Shown one piece after another: positions 44,455 to 54,985 of a stretch of DNA of 64,000 nucleotides. The position numbers and the translations under genes were made by a program. Source of the DNA: Candidatus Thiodiazotropha endolucinida (GTDB lineage Bacteria > Pseudomonadota > Gammaproteobacteria > Chromatiales > Chromatiaceae). The stretch is from contig NZ_MARB01000006.1 in the NCBI RefSeq assembly GCF_001715975.1, positions 1-64,000 on the forward strand, written 5' to 3'. The notes under the pieces are model-generated. The model saw nothing but the letters and a program-made list of their open reading frames with translations, was not told the origin of the DNA and did not search any database. Numbering within the stretch: the first letter of the stretch is position 1; every line of letters begins with the position of its first letter.

Positions 44455-45096
44455 CTATTCTGCCGGTTCCTCGTCACCCTCACCGGCCTCTTCTCCTTCT
44501 TCTTCCCTCGGCTCGACTTCGGTAGCGTGAGCGATGTGAATGGTGAGCACGATTGGATCCTCATTGCCTTCATGGGTGATCAGATCAACACCATCGGGCA
44601 GTTTCACTTCGGAAGCGTGCAATATAGCGCCCATCTCCAGGTTGGTCATGTCGACCTCGATGAACTCCGGCAGGTCCTTAGGCAGGCAGGAGATCTCCAT
44701 GTCACTCATCACATGGCTAGCCTGGCCACCAGCCTTGATACCGGGACAGACCGATTCGTTGATAAAATGGATCGGGACATGCAAACGGATCTTCTCGTCT
44801 GCCTGGATCCGTTGAAAATCCACATGCAGAAGGAAAGGCTTGGCCGGGTGGCGTTGAAGATCCTTAAGCACCACCTGTTCAGTCTTTCCACCGAGTTTCA
44901 GGTTTAAAATGTTTGCATAGAACCCTTCGTTCTCCAGCGAATGAACAAGTTCATTGTGGGGGACGCTGATCATGGTCGGATCCTTGTGGGCACCGTACAA
45001 GATACCCGGCACCAGGCCGGAACGACGCAGGCGGCGGCTCGCACCTTTCCCTGAATCGCCCCGAGATTGAGCGTTAATTTCAAAATTGGCAGACAT
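44455..45096 (-). CDS. rplY: 50S ribosomal protein L25 (Ctc family)
   Basis: A 213-residue long-form L25 (TL5/Ctc type) binding 5S rRNA. It begins MSANFEINAQSRGDSGKGAS, has the GLVPGILYG core, a C-terminal beta domain, and an acidic tail rich in Glu and Gly. ATG 45096 is chosen because the upstream in-frame codons are not family-like and GGAG precedes it. It lies between prs and pth. Confidence 0.95.
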   Translation of the reverse strand: MSANFEINAQSRGDSGKGASRRLRRSGLVPGILYGAHKDPTMISVPHNELVHSLENEGFYANILNLKLGGKTEQVVLKDLQRHPAKPFLLHVDFQRIQADEKIRLHVPIHFINESVCPGIKAGGQASHVMSDMEISCLPKDLPEFIEVDMTNLEMGAILHASEVKLPDGVDLITHEGNEDPIVLTIHIAHATEVEPREEEGEEAGEGDEEPAE

Positions 45097-45186
45097 GGCA
45101 GACTCCGTATCTGTGGTTTTCTGTGTGTGGATGCGTCGTTTCGCGACCAAAGCGACGCGATATCGCTGTATCACAGCGGACGCGCG

Positions 45187-45214
45187 ATTCTAACAGAATT
45201 TGCGTTTATTTCCA
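45187..45214 (-). promoter_or_regulatory. Putative rplY promoter
   Basis: On the minus strand TGGAAA (45209-45214) is separated by 16 nt from TAGAAT (45187-45192). It lies about 90 nt before the rplY ATG. A leader hairpin (GCGTCGTTT with AAAGCGACGC, 45133-45158) follows. The -10 is good and the -35 weak. Confidence 0.45.
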
Positions 45215-45445
45215 GCCCCGCCAGCGAGTACAGGTTCTTGGTGATCAGCCATGATTGTCTCTACGGTGAGCGGTAGCTGTCTGTTGGGAAAGCAAATGAG
45301 TGGAAAAAGTCGGCGAGGTTGGTGAAACAGCGATTCAAGGGCGTTTCGTCAATGACAGTCAGGATCTGTTGCACTTGTCAGCGCCAATTAAATGGGCTGA
45401 GTTGCCCCGGAGGACCATGTGTCGCTTGATTTGTGTGGTGCATGG

Positions 45446-46399
45446 TCAGTCGATGAACAGGGAGCTGACGGACTCCTCATTTGAAATACGGCGCATCGTC
45501 TCTGCAAGTAGTTCCGCAATGCTCACCTGGCGAATGGGTGTGCAGAGTTTGGCCTCTTCGGAGAGAGGAATCGTATTCGTTACCACCAGTTCATCCAGCT
45601 GGGAGTTGCTGAGATTGGAGACGGCAGGTCCGGAGAGTACCGGGTGTGTACAATAGGCCACCACCTTGGCTGCACCGTGCTCTTTGAGGGCAGTGGCAGC
45701 CTGACAGAGAGTCCCCGCGGTGTCGACCAGATCATCGATAAGAATACAACTGCGTCCCTCCACATTGCCGATAATATTCATTATCTTGGCCTCATTGGGC
45801 CTGGGCCGGCGTTTATCGATGATCGCCAATTCCGCATCATCCAACCTTTTTGCCAACGCCCGCGCCCTGACCACGCCACCTACATCGGGAGAAACGACGA
45901 CGATATCCGGGTGTTTTTGACGCCATACATCGCCCAGCAGGATCGGGGATGCGTAGACATTGTCAACCGGGATATCGAAGAAGCCCTGGATCTGGTCGGC
46001 ATGCAGGTCCACAGTCAACACCCGGTCGGCGCCCGCAGCACCGATCATCTTGGCTGCCAGTCGGGCGGTTATCGGCACGCGTGCGGAGCGGGGGCGCCTA
46101 TCCTGTCGTGCATAACCGAAGTAGGGGATCACTGCTGTGATGCGTTTGGCGGATGACCAGCGCATGGCATCGATCATCACCAACAGTTCCATCAGGTTTT
46201 CATTGGTTGGTGCTGAGGTGGGTTGGACGATGAAGACATCGCGACCACGTACATTTTCATGGATCTCCGCCATGACTTCACCGTCGCTGAAGCGACCGAC
46301 ATGCATTTTTCCAAGTGGGAGGCTGAGGTGAGCTACGATTTCACCGCTCAGTTCCGGGTTGGCGTTTCCGGAAAAGACCATCATGGCAGTGGCAGGCAC
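45446..46399 (-). CDS. prs: Ribose-phosphate pyrophosphokinase
   Basis: A 317-residue PRPP synthetase feeding nucleotide, His and Trp synthesis. It has [11 protein letters not shown], the ATP-site [30 protein letters not shown], and the PRPP loop [13 protein letters not shown] chose GTG 46399 because AGGGG lies 9 nt upstream and E. coli Prs also begins at GTG, followed by Pro. It follows tRNA-Gln. Confidence 0.95.
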   Translation of the reverse strand: MPATAMMVFSGNANPELSGEIVAHLSLPLGKMHVGRFSDGEVMAEIHENVRGRDVFIVQPTSAPTNENLMELLVMIDAMRWSSAKRITAVIPYFGYARQDRRPRSARVPITARLAAKMIGAAGADRVLTVDLHADQIQGFFDIPVDNVYASPILLGDVWRQKHPDIVVVSPDVGGVVRARALAKRLDDAELAIIDKRRPRPNEAKIMNIIGNVEGRSCILIDDLVDTAGTLCQAATALKEHGAAKVVAYCTHPVLSGPAVSNLSNSQLDELVVTNTIPLSEEAKLCTPIRQVSIAELLAETMRRISNEESVSSLFID

Positions 46400-46439
46400 G
46401 GTTTTGATCCCCTTTATCAAACAGTGGATTGCTATGAAA

Positions 46440-46514
46440 TGGCTGGGGCGGCAGGATTCGAACCTACGAATGCTGGGATCAAAACCCAGTGCCTTACCGC
46501 TTGGCGACGCCCCA
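46440..46514 (-). tRNA. tRNA-Gln(TTG)
   Basis: A 75-nt cloverleaf on the minus strand. Acceptor TGGGGCG pairs with CGCCCCA, the discriminator is G, and CCA is encoded. The anticodon stem CTGGG/CCCAG carries the loop TTTTGAT, giving anticodon TTG, and the T-loop is GGTTCGAATCC. Its 5' end lies 1 nt after the ispE stop codon, so it is cut from an ispE-prs transcript or has its own promoter inside ispE. Confidence 0.95.
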
Positions 46515-46515
46515 A

Positions 46516-47385
46516 TTAACTCAGTTCGGGTTGGAGTAACTCCAATAGCGGGGAACGGTTGATCCCGCGCGCAACAAAACCATTCAGACTCGCCGGCTTC
46601 TTTTGAAGCAGGTTGCGAGCCAACCGCTGATCAGCAAAGGCGGCGAATACACAGGCGCCGGTCCCGGTAAGCCGGGCATCTGCAAACTGGTTCAGCCAAT
46701 CCAATGCTTCCGCCACTTCAGGGTGGCGTCTGCGTACCACGGGTAGACAGTCGTTTCGACAATCACCCTGCAGAAAGGCGCGTATTTTGATCCGGGGTGA
46801 GTGGCGTGTCAAATCAGGTTGGTTGAATACCTCTGCGGTGGAGACGTGACATGGCGGTTGCAGTACCAGATACCACATCTCCGGGAGGTCGATATCGGTC
46901 AATTCCTCACCGATACCTTCAGCCCATGCTGCACGGCCATGGATGAATATGGGCACATCCGCGCCAAGGGTCAGGGCGATTTTTTTCAACTCCGACTGGT
47001 TGAGCGAGAGTCCCCACAACCGATTGAGGGCGATCAGTGTCGTTGCTGCATCCGAACTGCCCCCGCCAAGTCCACCACCCATGGGGAGGTGTTTTTCCAA
47101 TGTGATTTCAGCGCCTTGATCTGAACCGCTGGTCAATTGCAGTAGCCGGGCCGCGCGATAGCTGAGATTGTCCGCCGGCGAAATACCACTTGCATCGTCA
47201 TGTAAGATGATCTGGCTGTCATCACGTCTTTCGATGTGGAGCCGGTCATGAATATCGAGGAATTGGAATACGGTCTGCAGTCGATGATAGCCATCACTGC
47301 GCCTGCCGGTGATGCGCAGCATCAGGTTCAGTTTCGCGGGTGCAAGATAGACTGAGCTTTGGTCAGACCTGCCGCGTGCCGACAT
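46516..47385 (-). CDS. ispE: 4-diphosphocytidyl-2-C-methyl-D-erythritol kinase
   Basis: A 289-residue GHMP kinase of the MEP isoprenoid pathway. It has [20 protein letters not shown] at the N-terminus, the ATP loop [17 protein letters not shown], and the C-terminal [10 protein letters not shown]. It is 8 nt after the TPR lipoprotein gene and abuts tRNA-Gln. In many relatives lolB lies just upstream; here it is absent. Confidence 0.95.
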   Translation of the reverse strand: MSARGRSDQSSVYLAPAKLNLMLRITGRRSDGYHRLQTVFQFLDIHDRLHIERRDDSQIILHDDASGISPADNLSYRAARLLQLTSGSDQGAEITLEKHLPMGGGLGGGSSDAATTLIALNRLWGLSLNQSELKKIALTLGADVPIFIHGRAAWAEGIGEELTDIDLPEMWYLVLQPPCHVSTAEVFNQPDLTRHSPRIKIRAFLQGDCRNDCLPVVRRRHPEVAEALDWLNQFADARLTGTGACVFAAFADQRLARNLLQKKPASLNGFVARGINRSPLLELLQPELS

Positions 47386-47393
47386 GGGAAGAG

Positions 47394-49127
47394 TCAGTTG
47401 TTGACGCCCAGGCGTCTCATGACAGGATCGATAAACCGATTACCGGGATCGCGCTCATTGGCTGCATTCCACACCTCAATGGCGCGTTGTTGCTGGCCTA
47501 AATGCCATAATACCTCTCCCAGATGGGAAGCGATCTCGGCATCGGGGCTAATTGTGGCAGCCTTGTTGAGGAACTCCAGAGCAGATTCCAGATTGCCCAT
47601 GCGAAATTCTACCCATCCCATGCTGTCGAGTATGGCGGGACTCTCAGGTTTCAATGCCAGGGCCTGCTCTATGTAATCTTTGGCCTCTTCCAGACGGTCG
47701 GTCTGGTCGGCAAGGGTATAGCCGAGAGCGTTCAAAGCATCGGCGTGTTTCGGCTGTGACGCGAGGATTTTACGCAGATCGTTTTCCAGCAGATCGATCC
47801 GTCTCAAATCGGCCGCATTCAACCCCCGGGCATAGAGCAGGTCTGTGTTGTCCTCAAACAAATCCAGGGCTTTGGTATATATCTGGTGGGCGGTTTCAAA
47901 ATCCCTCGCCTCACGCATCAGCTCAGCTTCTATGATATAGAATCTCACCTCGTGTGCGCTCTGGGTGATGCGAAGCCGTTGCAGTGTTTCGCGGGCCTGA
48001 TTCAGGTTTCCCTGGTCAGCCAGAATTTTGGCGATTCGAATCTGTGCATCGATTACATTCTTTCCTTCCACCCGGCTATACCAATCCAATGCCCGCCCTG
48101 GTTCCTCCTCCTCCTCGGCGATCATCCCCAGGTAGAAGCTGGCCTGGTTGCGCTTCTTCCGTTTATCGACTAGTGATTTCAGGTAAATCTTTGCTTCTTG
48201 ATATCGTTCCAGCTGTAGATTGATGATACCAAGGGAAAAGGCGATGTCGCTGTCGTCGGGGGCCTTTTCATAGAGAGACTGATAAATGCCGAGAGCCGCT
48301 TCCGTCTTGTTCATTTCAAGCAGCAATCTGGCGTATGCTTTTCCCAATTGGGTATTTTCCGGTGCATTGAGATATGCCTGTTCGATAAACGCCAATCCCT
48401 GCTCTTTTTGCTCCATTGCGATGATGGTTTGTGTTTTGAGTACCAGACTTTGGGTGGATGCTGGATCGAGTGCGAGGGAGCGATCGATGTAGTCCAGTGC
48501 GAGATTGTTCTGTTTGGCGCGATTGGCGGTCAGGGCGAGGGCATAAAACGCCTTCGGGTCCTGGCTCTCTTCATTGACGAGCTGCTGCATGATGAGCAGT
48601 GCCTGATCAGGCGCCGCAGACTTTTCGGCAATGGCGGCTGCCTGGAGGTATCCGGAGTGCCCATGACTGTTTGCAATTTCTACCACTTTTTGCAGGTTTT
48701 GAATCGCCTTATTAAGTTCACTTTTGCGAATATAGAGGACTGATGCGATCTGGCGGGCCTTGAGGGAGTTTGGTGAGATTTCAACCCACAGCGTTGCTGC
48801 CTCCAGTGCAGCGTCCGGCATATTTGACTGTAGGCCAAGGCCTGTCGCGCGTTCAGCGGCACCCTCATCCCGAGACTCCTTGGCAGCCTGGAATGCGTGC
48901 TCGAAGGCAAGTTTGCCGTGTCCTCGCTGGGCGGCGATTTCACCGGTGAGGGTGTTGTAGATCAGATCCCTGCTGAGGCCATCTGTGGCATAGGTCTGCG
49001 GAGTCTGTTTTATCTCATCATCCGTTGTGATCGGAAGTCCCGATGTGCTGGTCGGATTGTTGGCGCAAGCTGAGAGCAGCAGGCTCGGTACTATCAGAAG
49101 TTGCTTAATTTGCTGGTTGATATGCAT
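47394..49127 (-). CDS. TPR-repeat lipoprotein
   Basis: A 577-residue protein with a lipoprotein signal (LLLSAC, Cys21) and about twelve tetratricopeptide repeats across nearly the whole chain, for example LGYTLADQTDRLEEAKDYIE and MGWVEFRMGNLESALEFLNKA. It is probably an envelope scaffold. It precedes ispE by 8 nt; TPR proteins are commonly found in front of lolB-ispE in gammaproteobacteria. Confidence 0.88.
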   Translation of the reverse strand: MHINQQIKQLLIVPSLLLSACANNPTSTSGLPITTDDEIKQTPQTYATDGLSRDLIYNTLTGEIAAQRGHGKLAFEHAFQAAKESRDEGAAERATGLGLQSNMPDAALEAATLWVEISPNSLKARQIASVLYIRKSELNKAIQNLQKVVEIANSHGHSGYLQAAAIAEKSAAPDQALLIMQQLVNEESQDPKAFYALALTANRAKQNNLALDYIDRSLALDPASTQSLVLKTQTIIAMEQKEQGLAFIEQAYLNAPENTQLGKAYARLLLEMNKTEAALGIYQSLYEKAPDDSDIAFSLGIINLQLERYQEAKIYLKSLVDKRKKRNQASFYLGMIAEEEEEPGRALDWYSRVEGKNVIDAQIRIAKILADQGNLNQARETLQRLRITQSAHEVRFYIIEAELMREARDFETAHQIYTKALDLFEDNTDLLYARGLNAADLRRIDLLENDLRKILASQPKHADALNALGYTLADQTDRLEEAKDYIEQALALKPESPAILDSMGWVEFRMGNLESALEFLNKAATISPDAEIASHLGEVLWHLGQQQRAIEVWNAANERDPGNRFIDPVMRRLGVNN

Positions 49128-49356
49128 ATATTTTGTAGTAATAAAGGTAATTCGCGCTCACTGCAAGTGTTCTCTCGTGCTTCCGGCGCCTTATGTCCGT
49201 GTCGTCAAACCATAGTTTGAAGTGCATCAAGCAGGCAGGCTGCGGTTACCAAGCCGGATACCCATCTGCAATCCCGTTACGAGGATCTTTCAATATCGGC
49301 ATGGTTACGCCATATCGGGCCTATGCAATAGACAAAAAATTGTTTGGAATGTTGTA

Positions 49357-49385
49357 TTGACTTTGCTCGGTCTAGGCGTCAGAAT
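49357..49385 (+). promoter_or_regulatory. Sigma-70 promoter of the tRNA-tuf operon
   Basis: TTGACT (49357-49362) and CAGAAT (49380-49385) are separated by exactly 17 nt. A GC-rich stretch follows and tRNA-Tyr starts 15 nt downstream, consistent with a strong, stringently regulated promoter. Confidence 0.7.
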
Positions 49386-49400
49386 GCCCGGCTCTCGCTT

Positions 49401-49485
49401 GGAGGGGTTCCCGAGTGGCCAAAGGGATCAGACTGTAAATCTGACGGCTCCGCCTTCGGAGGTTCGAATCCTCCCCCCTCCACCA
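49401..49485 (+). tRNA. tRNA-Tyr(GTA)
   Basis: An 85-nt class II tRNA with a long variable arm (GGCTCCGCC..). GGAGGGG pairs with CCCCTCC, the discriminator is A, and CCA is encoded. The anticodon loop contains GTA. It is the first gene of the tRNA-tuf-secE block. Confidence 0.96.
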
Positions 49486-49720
49486 GGTGAAATCGGGAAA
49501 TTGGCGGTAGTGACCGGATGACTCGACCTATCCTCCATGCTGTTTTGGCGGGGGAGGATGCGGACCGATAAGAGGTTCGACGAAGGCGCTGAAAGCGGCT
49601 TCGAACAATGCGTCAAGGCGTTGACGGAGAGGAAAAAAGGAGGCCGTGAACAACCTCCAGCCCCTCAGGTTAAGAAAATTAGGGTTAGCGGTTGTGGTGA
49701 GCGAAGCGTCGCTTGGCTGC
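49486..49720. other. Spacer between tRNA-Tyr and tRNA-Gly
   Basis: An unusually long 235-nt spacer for this tRNA cluster. It contains a purine-rich stretch and a GGAGG/CCTCC hairpin near 49640-49660. No gene or terminator was recognised. Confidence 0.4.
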
Positions 49721-49794
49721 GCGGGTGTAGTTCAATGGTAGAACTTCAGCCTTCCAAGCTGAATACGTGGGTTCGATTCCCATCACCCGCTCCA
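49721..49794 (+). tRNA. tRNA-Gly(TCC)
   Basis: A 74-nt cloverleaf. GCGGGTG pairs with CACCCGC, the discriminator is T, and CCA is encoded. The anticodon stem TCAGC/GCTGA has the loop CTTCCAA, anticodon TCC. It is the second tRNA of the cluster. Confidence 0.96.
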
Positions 49795-49913
49795 ACTATG
49801 ATTCTGTACTTTTTTGTGCAGGTAGCGGCAGTGCTGTGGTTGCAGTGCTGCCGCTCGTTGTGATCCCGGTGGGCTTGCCCCTGAGGGTGGCAAGGGGTTG
49901 TACGGAGAAATTT

Positions 49914-49989
49914 GCCCAGATAGCTCAGTTGGTAGAGCACACCCTTGGTAAGGGTGAGGTCGGCAGTTCAAATCTGCTTCTGGGCTCCA
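49914..49989 (+). tRNA. tRNA-Thr(GGT)
   Basis: A 76-nt cloverleaf. GCCCAGA pairs with TCTGGGC, the discriminator is T, and CCA is encoded. The anticodon loop TTGGTAA gives GGT. It is directly upstream of tuf, as in E. coli thrT-tufB. Confidence 0.96.
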
Positions 49990-50055
49990 TTTGACGACGG
50001 CGTGCGGAAGCGCGCGAATTTATCTTTATACAAATAGAGAACCTGGAGAGCACTC

Positions 50056-51246
<1,191 letters not shown>

Positions 51247-51264
51247 ATTCGGTATTTGATGTCT

Positions 51265-51302
51265 GCGGGGTGGGTCGAAGACCCGCCCCGCTTTTACTTT
51301 TT
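51265..51302 (+). terminator. Intrinsic terminator after tuf
   Basis: A 12-bp GC-rich stem, GCGGGGTGGGTC with GACCCGCCCCGC, has a GAA loop and is followed by TTTTACTTTTT. It ends only 3 nt before tRNA-Trp, so downstream genes need another promoter or read-through. Confidence 0.9.
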
Positions 51303-51304
51303 CA

Positions 51305-51380
51305 AGGCCAATAGCTCAATTGGTAGAGCAGCGGTCTCCAAAACCGCAGGTTGGGGGTTCGATTCCCTCTTGGCCTGCCA
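51305..51380 (+). tRNA. tRNA-Trp(CCA)
   Basis: A 76-nt cloverleaf. AGGCCAA pairs with TTGGCCT, the discriminator is G, and CCA is encoded. The anticodon loop CTCCAAA gives CCA. It lies between tuf and secE, as in many gammaproteobacteria. Confidence 0.96.
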
Positions 51381-51401
51381 TACATATCGGCATACGGAAC
51401 T

Positions 51402-51776
51402 ATGAATTCGAAGTCCCAGGTAGAGGCATCGAGTCTCGATACTGTCAAGCTTCTGCTGGCGGTGGGGATCATTGTGAGCGGCATTTACGGGTTCTATTAC
51501 CTGGATAGCTATTCACAACTTTTGCGTGTCTTGGGTCTGCTGGCCCTGGTAGGGGTGGCCTCGTTTATCGCCTATACGACGGCAGTGGGCCGTACCGTAT
51601 GGGAGTTCGCCTCCTCCTCCAAGGTCGAAGTGCGCAAGGTGGTTTGGCCAAGTCGCCAAGAGACGATGCAGACCACCCTGATTGTATTTGTCATGGTGCT
51701 GATCATGGGTATCGTACTCTGGCTGTTCGATATGATGTTGAGCGCAATCCTCAAGGCGCTGACCGGAACTGGATAA
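51402..51776 (+). CDS. secE: Preprotein translocase subunit SecE
   Basis: A 124-residue SecE with three membrane helices (proteobacterial long form) and the conserved cytoplasmic hinge SKVEVRKVVWPSRQETMQTT. It stabilises SecY. ATG 51402 begins MNSKSQVEAS; an in-frame start at 51351 would lie inside tRNA-Trp. It is 9 nt before nusG. Confidence 0.96.
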   Translation: MNSKSQVEASSLDTVKLLLAVGIIVSGIYGFYYLDSYSQLLRVLGLLALVGVASFIAYTTAVGRTVWEFASSSKVEVRKVVWPSRQETMQTTLIVFVMVLIMGIVLWLFDMMLSAILKALTGTG

Positions 51777-51785
51777 GGAGACGTT

Positions 51786-52319
51786 ATGGCAATGCATTGG
51801 TATGTGGTCCATGCCTACTCCGGCTTTGAATCCCAGGTCCAGCGTTCACTCAAGGAGCGTATTGAACGTTATGGCATGCAGGATAAATTTGGCGACATTC
51901 TCGTCCCCACCGAAGAGGTGGTGGAGATGCGTGCTGGCCAACAGCGCAAAAGTGAGCGCAAATTTTTTCCCGGCTATGTGCTGGTACAGATGGAGATGAC
52001 CGACGATACCTGGCATCTGGTCAAGGATGTACCGAAAGTGATGGGATTTATCGGCGGTACCGGCGACCGTCCGGCACCAATCTCCGAAAAGGAAGCGAAT
52101 GCCATTTTGCAGCGGGTACAGGAGGGGGTCGAAAAACCCCGGCCAAAGGTATTGTTCGAACCCGGCGAAGTTGTACGTGTTATCGATGGGCCCTTCAACG
52201 ATTTCACAGGCGTTGTAGAGGAGGTCGACTACGACAAGAGCCGATTGAAGGTGTCCGTACTGATTTTCGGTCGCTCAACCCCGGTGGACCTGGAGTTTGG
52301 CCAGGTTGAGAAGGGCTGA
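51786..52319 (+). CDS. nusG: Transcription antitermination protein NusG
   Basis: A 177-residue NusG linking RNA polymerase to Rho or ribosomes. The NGN domain begins [11 protein letters not shown] and includes [12 protein letters not shown]; the KOW domain has [25 protein letters not shown] lies 6 nt upstream. A second ATG two codons later is also possible. Confidence 0.97.
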   Translation: MAMHWYVVHAYSGFESQVQRSLKERIERYGMQDKFGDILVPTEEVVEMRAGQQRKSERKFFPGYVLVQMEMTDDTWHLVKDVPKVMGFIGGTGDRPAPISEKEANAILQRVQEGVEKPRPKVLFEPGEVVRVIDGPFNDFTGVVEEVDYDKSRLKVSVLIFGRSTPVDLEFGQVEKG

Positions 52320-52354
52320 TTACCCGGAAAGATTTTTCATAGTGAAATAGGGGA

Positions 52355-52375
52355 GCCTGGGTGAGAGTCCCGGGC
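52355..52375 (+). promoter_or_regulatory. L11 leader hairpin, possible L1-binding site
   Basis: GCCTGGG pairs with CCCGGGC in the 81-nt nusG-rplK spacer. In E. coli the L11 operon is repressed by L1 binding a leader element here that mimics 23S rRNA. The position fits, but binding residues were not verified. Confidence 0.45.
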
Positions 52376-52400
52376 GTTTGCACCCATAATAGAGGTAAAC

Positions 52401-52835
52401 ATGGCTAAGAAGATAATGGCTTACATCAAGCTTCAAGTGAAAGCTGGTGAAGCGAATCCGAGTCCGCCGGTTGGTCCCGCCCTGGGTCAGCACGGTGTGA
52501 ATATCATGGAGTTCTGCAAGGCCTTCAATGCGAAGACCCAGAGCGTGGAGAAGGGGTTGCCCATACCCGTGGTGATTACCGTCTACAACGATCGCTCTTT
52601 CAGTTTCATCACCAAGACGCCGCCAGCTGCTGTGCTGCTGAAAAAGGCAGCGGGATTGCAAAAAGGCAGCTCTACCCCGAACACGACAAAGGTCGGCACA
52701 GTTACCCGCCAGCAGCTTGAGGAGATTGCCACTACCAAGATGCCGGACCTGACTGCGGCGGATATGGATGCAGCGGTTCGCACCATTGCGGGCAGTGCCA
52801 TGCAGATGGGTCTCAATGTTGAGGGAGTGGAGTAG
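52401..52835 (+). CDS. rplK: 50S ribosomal protein L11
   Basis: A 144-residue L11 of the GTPase-associated centre, needed for stringent RelA activation. It has [20 protein letters not shown] near the N-terminus, with the conserved [11 protein letters not shown], and [19 protein letters not shown] precedes the ATG. Confidence 0.98.
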   Translation: MAKKIMAYIKLQVKAGEANPSPPVGPALGQHGVNIMEFCKAFNAKTQSVEKGLPIPVVITVYNDRSFSFITKTPPAAVLLKKAAGLQKGSSTPNTTKVGTVTRQQLEEIATTKMPDLTAADMDAAVRTIAGSAMQMGLNVEGVE

Positions 52836-52838
52836 ATC

Positions 52839-53534
52839 ATGGCTAAGATAACGAAACGGGCCAAGGCGATCCGGGAAAAACTCGAGGCCGGTAAGATCTA
52901 TCCGGCAGAAGAGGCTTTTAGTCTGTTGAAAGAGCTATCGACGGTGAAATTCAGTGAATCCGTGGATGTCAGCGTCAACCTGGGTGTCGATGCGCGCAAA
53001 TCAGATCAGGTCGTACGCGGTGCCTCGGTGCTGCCTCACGGCACCGGTAAGACAGTGAGGGTTGCCGTATTTGCACAGGGTGCAAATGCTGATGCCGCTA
53101 AAGAGGCGGGTGCCGACAAGATCGGTTTCGAAGACCTCGCCGATGAGATCAAGGGCGGAAATCTGGATTTTGATGTAGTGATTGCCTCACCGGATGCGAT
53201 GCGCGTGGTCGGGAAGTTGGGACAGATCCTGGGTCCTCGTGGCCTGATGCCGAATCCCAAGGTCGGTACCGTTACACCCAATGTGGCTGAGGCGGTGCAA
53301 AATGCCAAGGCCGGGCAGGTGCGTTACCGTACCGATAAGGCGGGCATTATTCACTGTTCGATCGGCAAGGCCGATTTCGAACCGCAGAAATTGAAGGAGA
53401 ACCTGGAGTCTCTGCTGGCTGCGTTGGTGAAGGCAAAACCGAGCTCGGCAAAGGGCGTCTATCTGAAAAAGGTGACAGTCTCCACAACCATGGGGCCTGG
53501 ATTGACGCTGGATCAGGCAACTCTTGCCGTTTGA
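52839..53534 (+). CDS. rplA: 50S ribosomal protein L1
   Basis: A 231-residue L1 forming the ribosomal L1 stalk and autoregulating the L11-L1 operon. Conserved blocks are [36 protein letters not shown] and [14 protein letters not shown]. It is 3 nt after rplK. Confidence 0.98.
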   Translation: MAKITKRAKAIREKLEAGKIYPAEEAFSLLKELSTVKFSESVDVSVNLGVDARKSDQVVRGASVLPHGTGKTVRVAVFAQGANADAAKEAGADKIGFEDLADEIKGGNLDFDVVIASPDAMRVVGKLGQILGPRGLMPNPKVGTVTPNVAEAVQNAKAGQVRYRTDKAGIIHCSIGKADFEPQKLKENLESLLAALVKAKPSSAKGVYLKKVTVSTTMGPGLTLDQATLAV

Positions 53535-53545
53535 TAGAAATATTA

Positions 53546-53580
53546 CGCTGCCAGGCTCTTGCACTGAGTGCCTGGCAGCG
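53546..53580 (+). promoter_or_regulatory. rplJ leader hairpin
   Basis: CGCTGCCAGGC (53546-53556) pairs perfectly with GCCTGGCAGCG (53570-53580), just after the rplA stop. It starts the 248-nt rplJ leader, which in gammaproteobacteria carries the L10-L7/L12 binding site for feedback control. This hairpin may be an attenuator or part of that leader; no second gene lies in the leader. Confidence 0.6.
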
Positions 53581-53782
53581 ATCTGGAACTTTGGGGTACC
53601 GGCCCGGCCGGTGCTGTCAAAGACCGCAGGTGCATGGATCGGCATGCTTAATTACCGCCTGCGCAGACGGGGCGCCCCCAATCAGGAATATCCTGATGAT
53701 GGTGTGCGTGTGGTTGTGGCGCCGAAGGTGCCATGTAAGTATTTGGGAATGATATTTTCCCCATTATCAGGAGGTAACGACT

Positions 53783-54310
53783 TTGCCACTTAATCTTAAG
53801 CAAAAGAAAGCCATCGTTGCCGAAGTCAATGACGTAGCGAGCAGCGCATTGTCAGCTATAGCGGCTGAATATAGAGGGCTGACGGTTGAAGAGATGACAC
53901 TACTGCGACGTGAAGCGCGCAATAGTGGTGTCTATCTGCGGGTGGTGAGAAACACGCTCGCCAAGCGCGCTCTCGAGGATACCGATTTTGCCTGTATGCA
54001 GGAAGGTATGACGGGGCCTCTGCTCCTCGCCTTCTCCCAGGAGGATCCGGGTTCTGCAGCACGCGTCATTAAGGACTTTGCCAAGGAGCACAAACTTCTC
54101 GAGGTCAAACTGGTATCCATCGGCGGCAAGATGCTTGCACCCGGTGATATCGATGCGCTGGCCAAGATGCCGACCTATGATCAGGCCATCAGCATGCTGA
54201 TGGCTGTCATGAAGGCGCCGGTGGAGAAGCTGACTCGTACGCTGAACGAAGTGCCTGGCAAGCTGGTCCGGACTGTGGCTGCGATCAAGGACGCCAAAGA
54301 GGCGGCCTGA
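53783..54310 (+). CDS. rplJ: 50S ribosomal protein L10
   Basis: A 175-residue L10 anchoring L7/L12 to the ribosome. It has AEYRGLTVEEMTLLR and YLRVVRNTLAKRA. Its start is TTG at 53783, supported by AGGAGG at 53769-53774 and by the family start MPLNL. TTG may help keep L10 output low relative to L7/L12. Confidence 0.97.
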   Translation: MPLNLKQKKAIVAEVNDVASSALSAIAAEYRGLTVEEMTLLRREARNSGVYLRVVRNTLAKRALEDTDFACMQEGMTGPLLLAFSQEDPGSAARVIKDFAKEHKLLEVKLVSIGGKMLAPGDIDALAKMPTYDQAISMLMAVMKAPVEKLTRTLNEVPGKLVRTVAAIKDAKEAA

Positions 54311-54365
54311 TCGGCTTTAACTTATTACACATCAACGTGCAAAACATTTTTTTAGGAGTTCAATA

Positions 54366-54746
54366 ATGGCTGTTTCCAAAGAAGAGATCCTCGATGCGAT
54401 CGCCGAGATGTCCGTCATGGACGTGGTTGCTCTGATCGAGGCAATGGAAGAGAAATTTGGCGTATCCGCGGCTGCAGCTGTGGCCGCTGCCCCGGTAGCG
54501 GCAGCAGGCGGCGGTGAAGCCGCTGCGGAAGAGAAGACCGAGTTCGACGTGGTATTGGCTGAGATCGGCGGTAACAAGATTGCCGTCATCAAGGCTGTTC
54601 GCGGAATGACCGGTCTGGGCCTTAAAGAGGCGAAGGAGGCGGTTGAAGGCGCGCCGTCCACGCTGAAGGAAGGTATCAGCAAGGAAGAGGCTGAAGAGGC
54701 CAAGAAGCAGTTGGAAGAGGCGGGCGCCAAAGTCGAGATCAAATAA
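54366..54746 (+). CDS. rplL: 50S ribosomal protein L7/L12
   Basis: A 126-residue stalk protein: N-terminal dimerisation helices, an Ala-rich hinge (about 35-55), and a C-terminal factor-binding domain with [27 protein letters not shown] lies 8 nt before the ATG. Confidence 0.98.
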   Translation: MAVSKEEILDAIAEMSVMDVVALIEAMEEKFGVSAAAAVAAAPVAAAGGGEAAAEEKTEFDVVLAEIGGNKIAVIKAVRGMTGLGLKEAKEAVEGAPSTLKEGISKEEAEEAKKQLEEAGAKVEIK

Positions 54747-54784
54747 GATTCTCGTCTCGATCGTCTGCAGACAGGTGCGGTTGG

Positions 54785-54812
54785 GGCTGGTGGCGTAAGC
54801 CGCCGGCCTTTT
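54785..54812 (+). terminator. rplL-rpoB attenuator
   Basis: GGCTGGTGGC pairs with GCCGCCGGCC (two G-T pairs) closed by a GTAA GNRA-type tetraloop and followed by TTTT. A partial terminator in this position reduces rpoBC transcription relative to rplJL in E. coli. The short T-run fits partial termination. Confidence 0.8.
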
Positions 54813-54985
54813 CCCGCTTGTCGCAAGGGTGTTTTCAATCCCTATGAAATGGTATTGATTGCCCCTTGTATAACTGAACCGATTACGATTCAGGTATTAG
54901 ATTATATAGGCGTTGATCATCAGCCGGCTGGATGTCGGATTTTGACTTCGCAATCACCAAGCCTTTGACACTGAGGGACGGCAGC

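Noticed and set aside
54932-54985. An 18-codon N-terminal extension of RpoB
   Set aside because: The family starts at [13 protein letters not shown], and a good ribosome binding site precedes that ATG.
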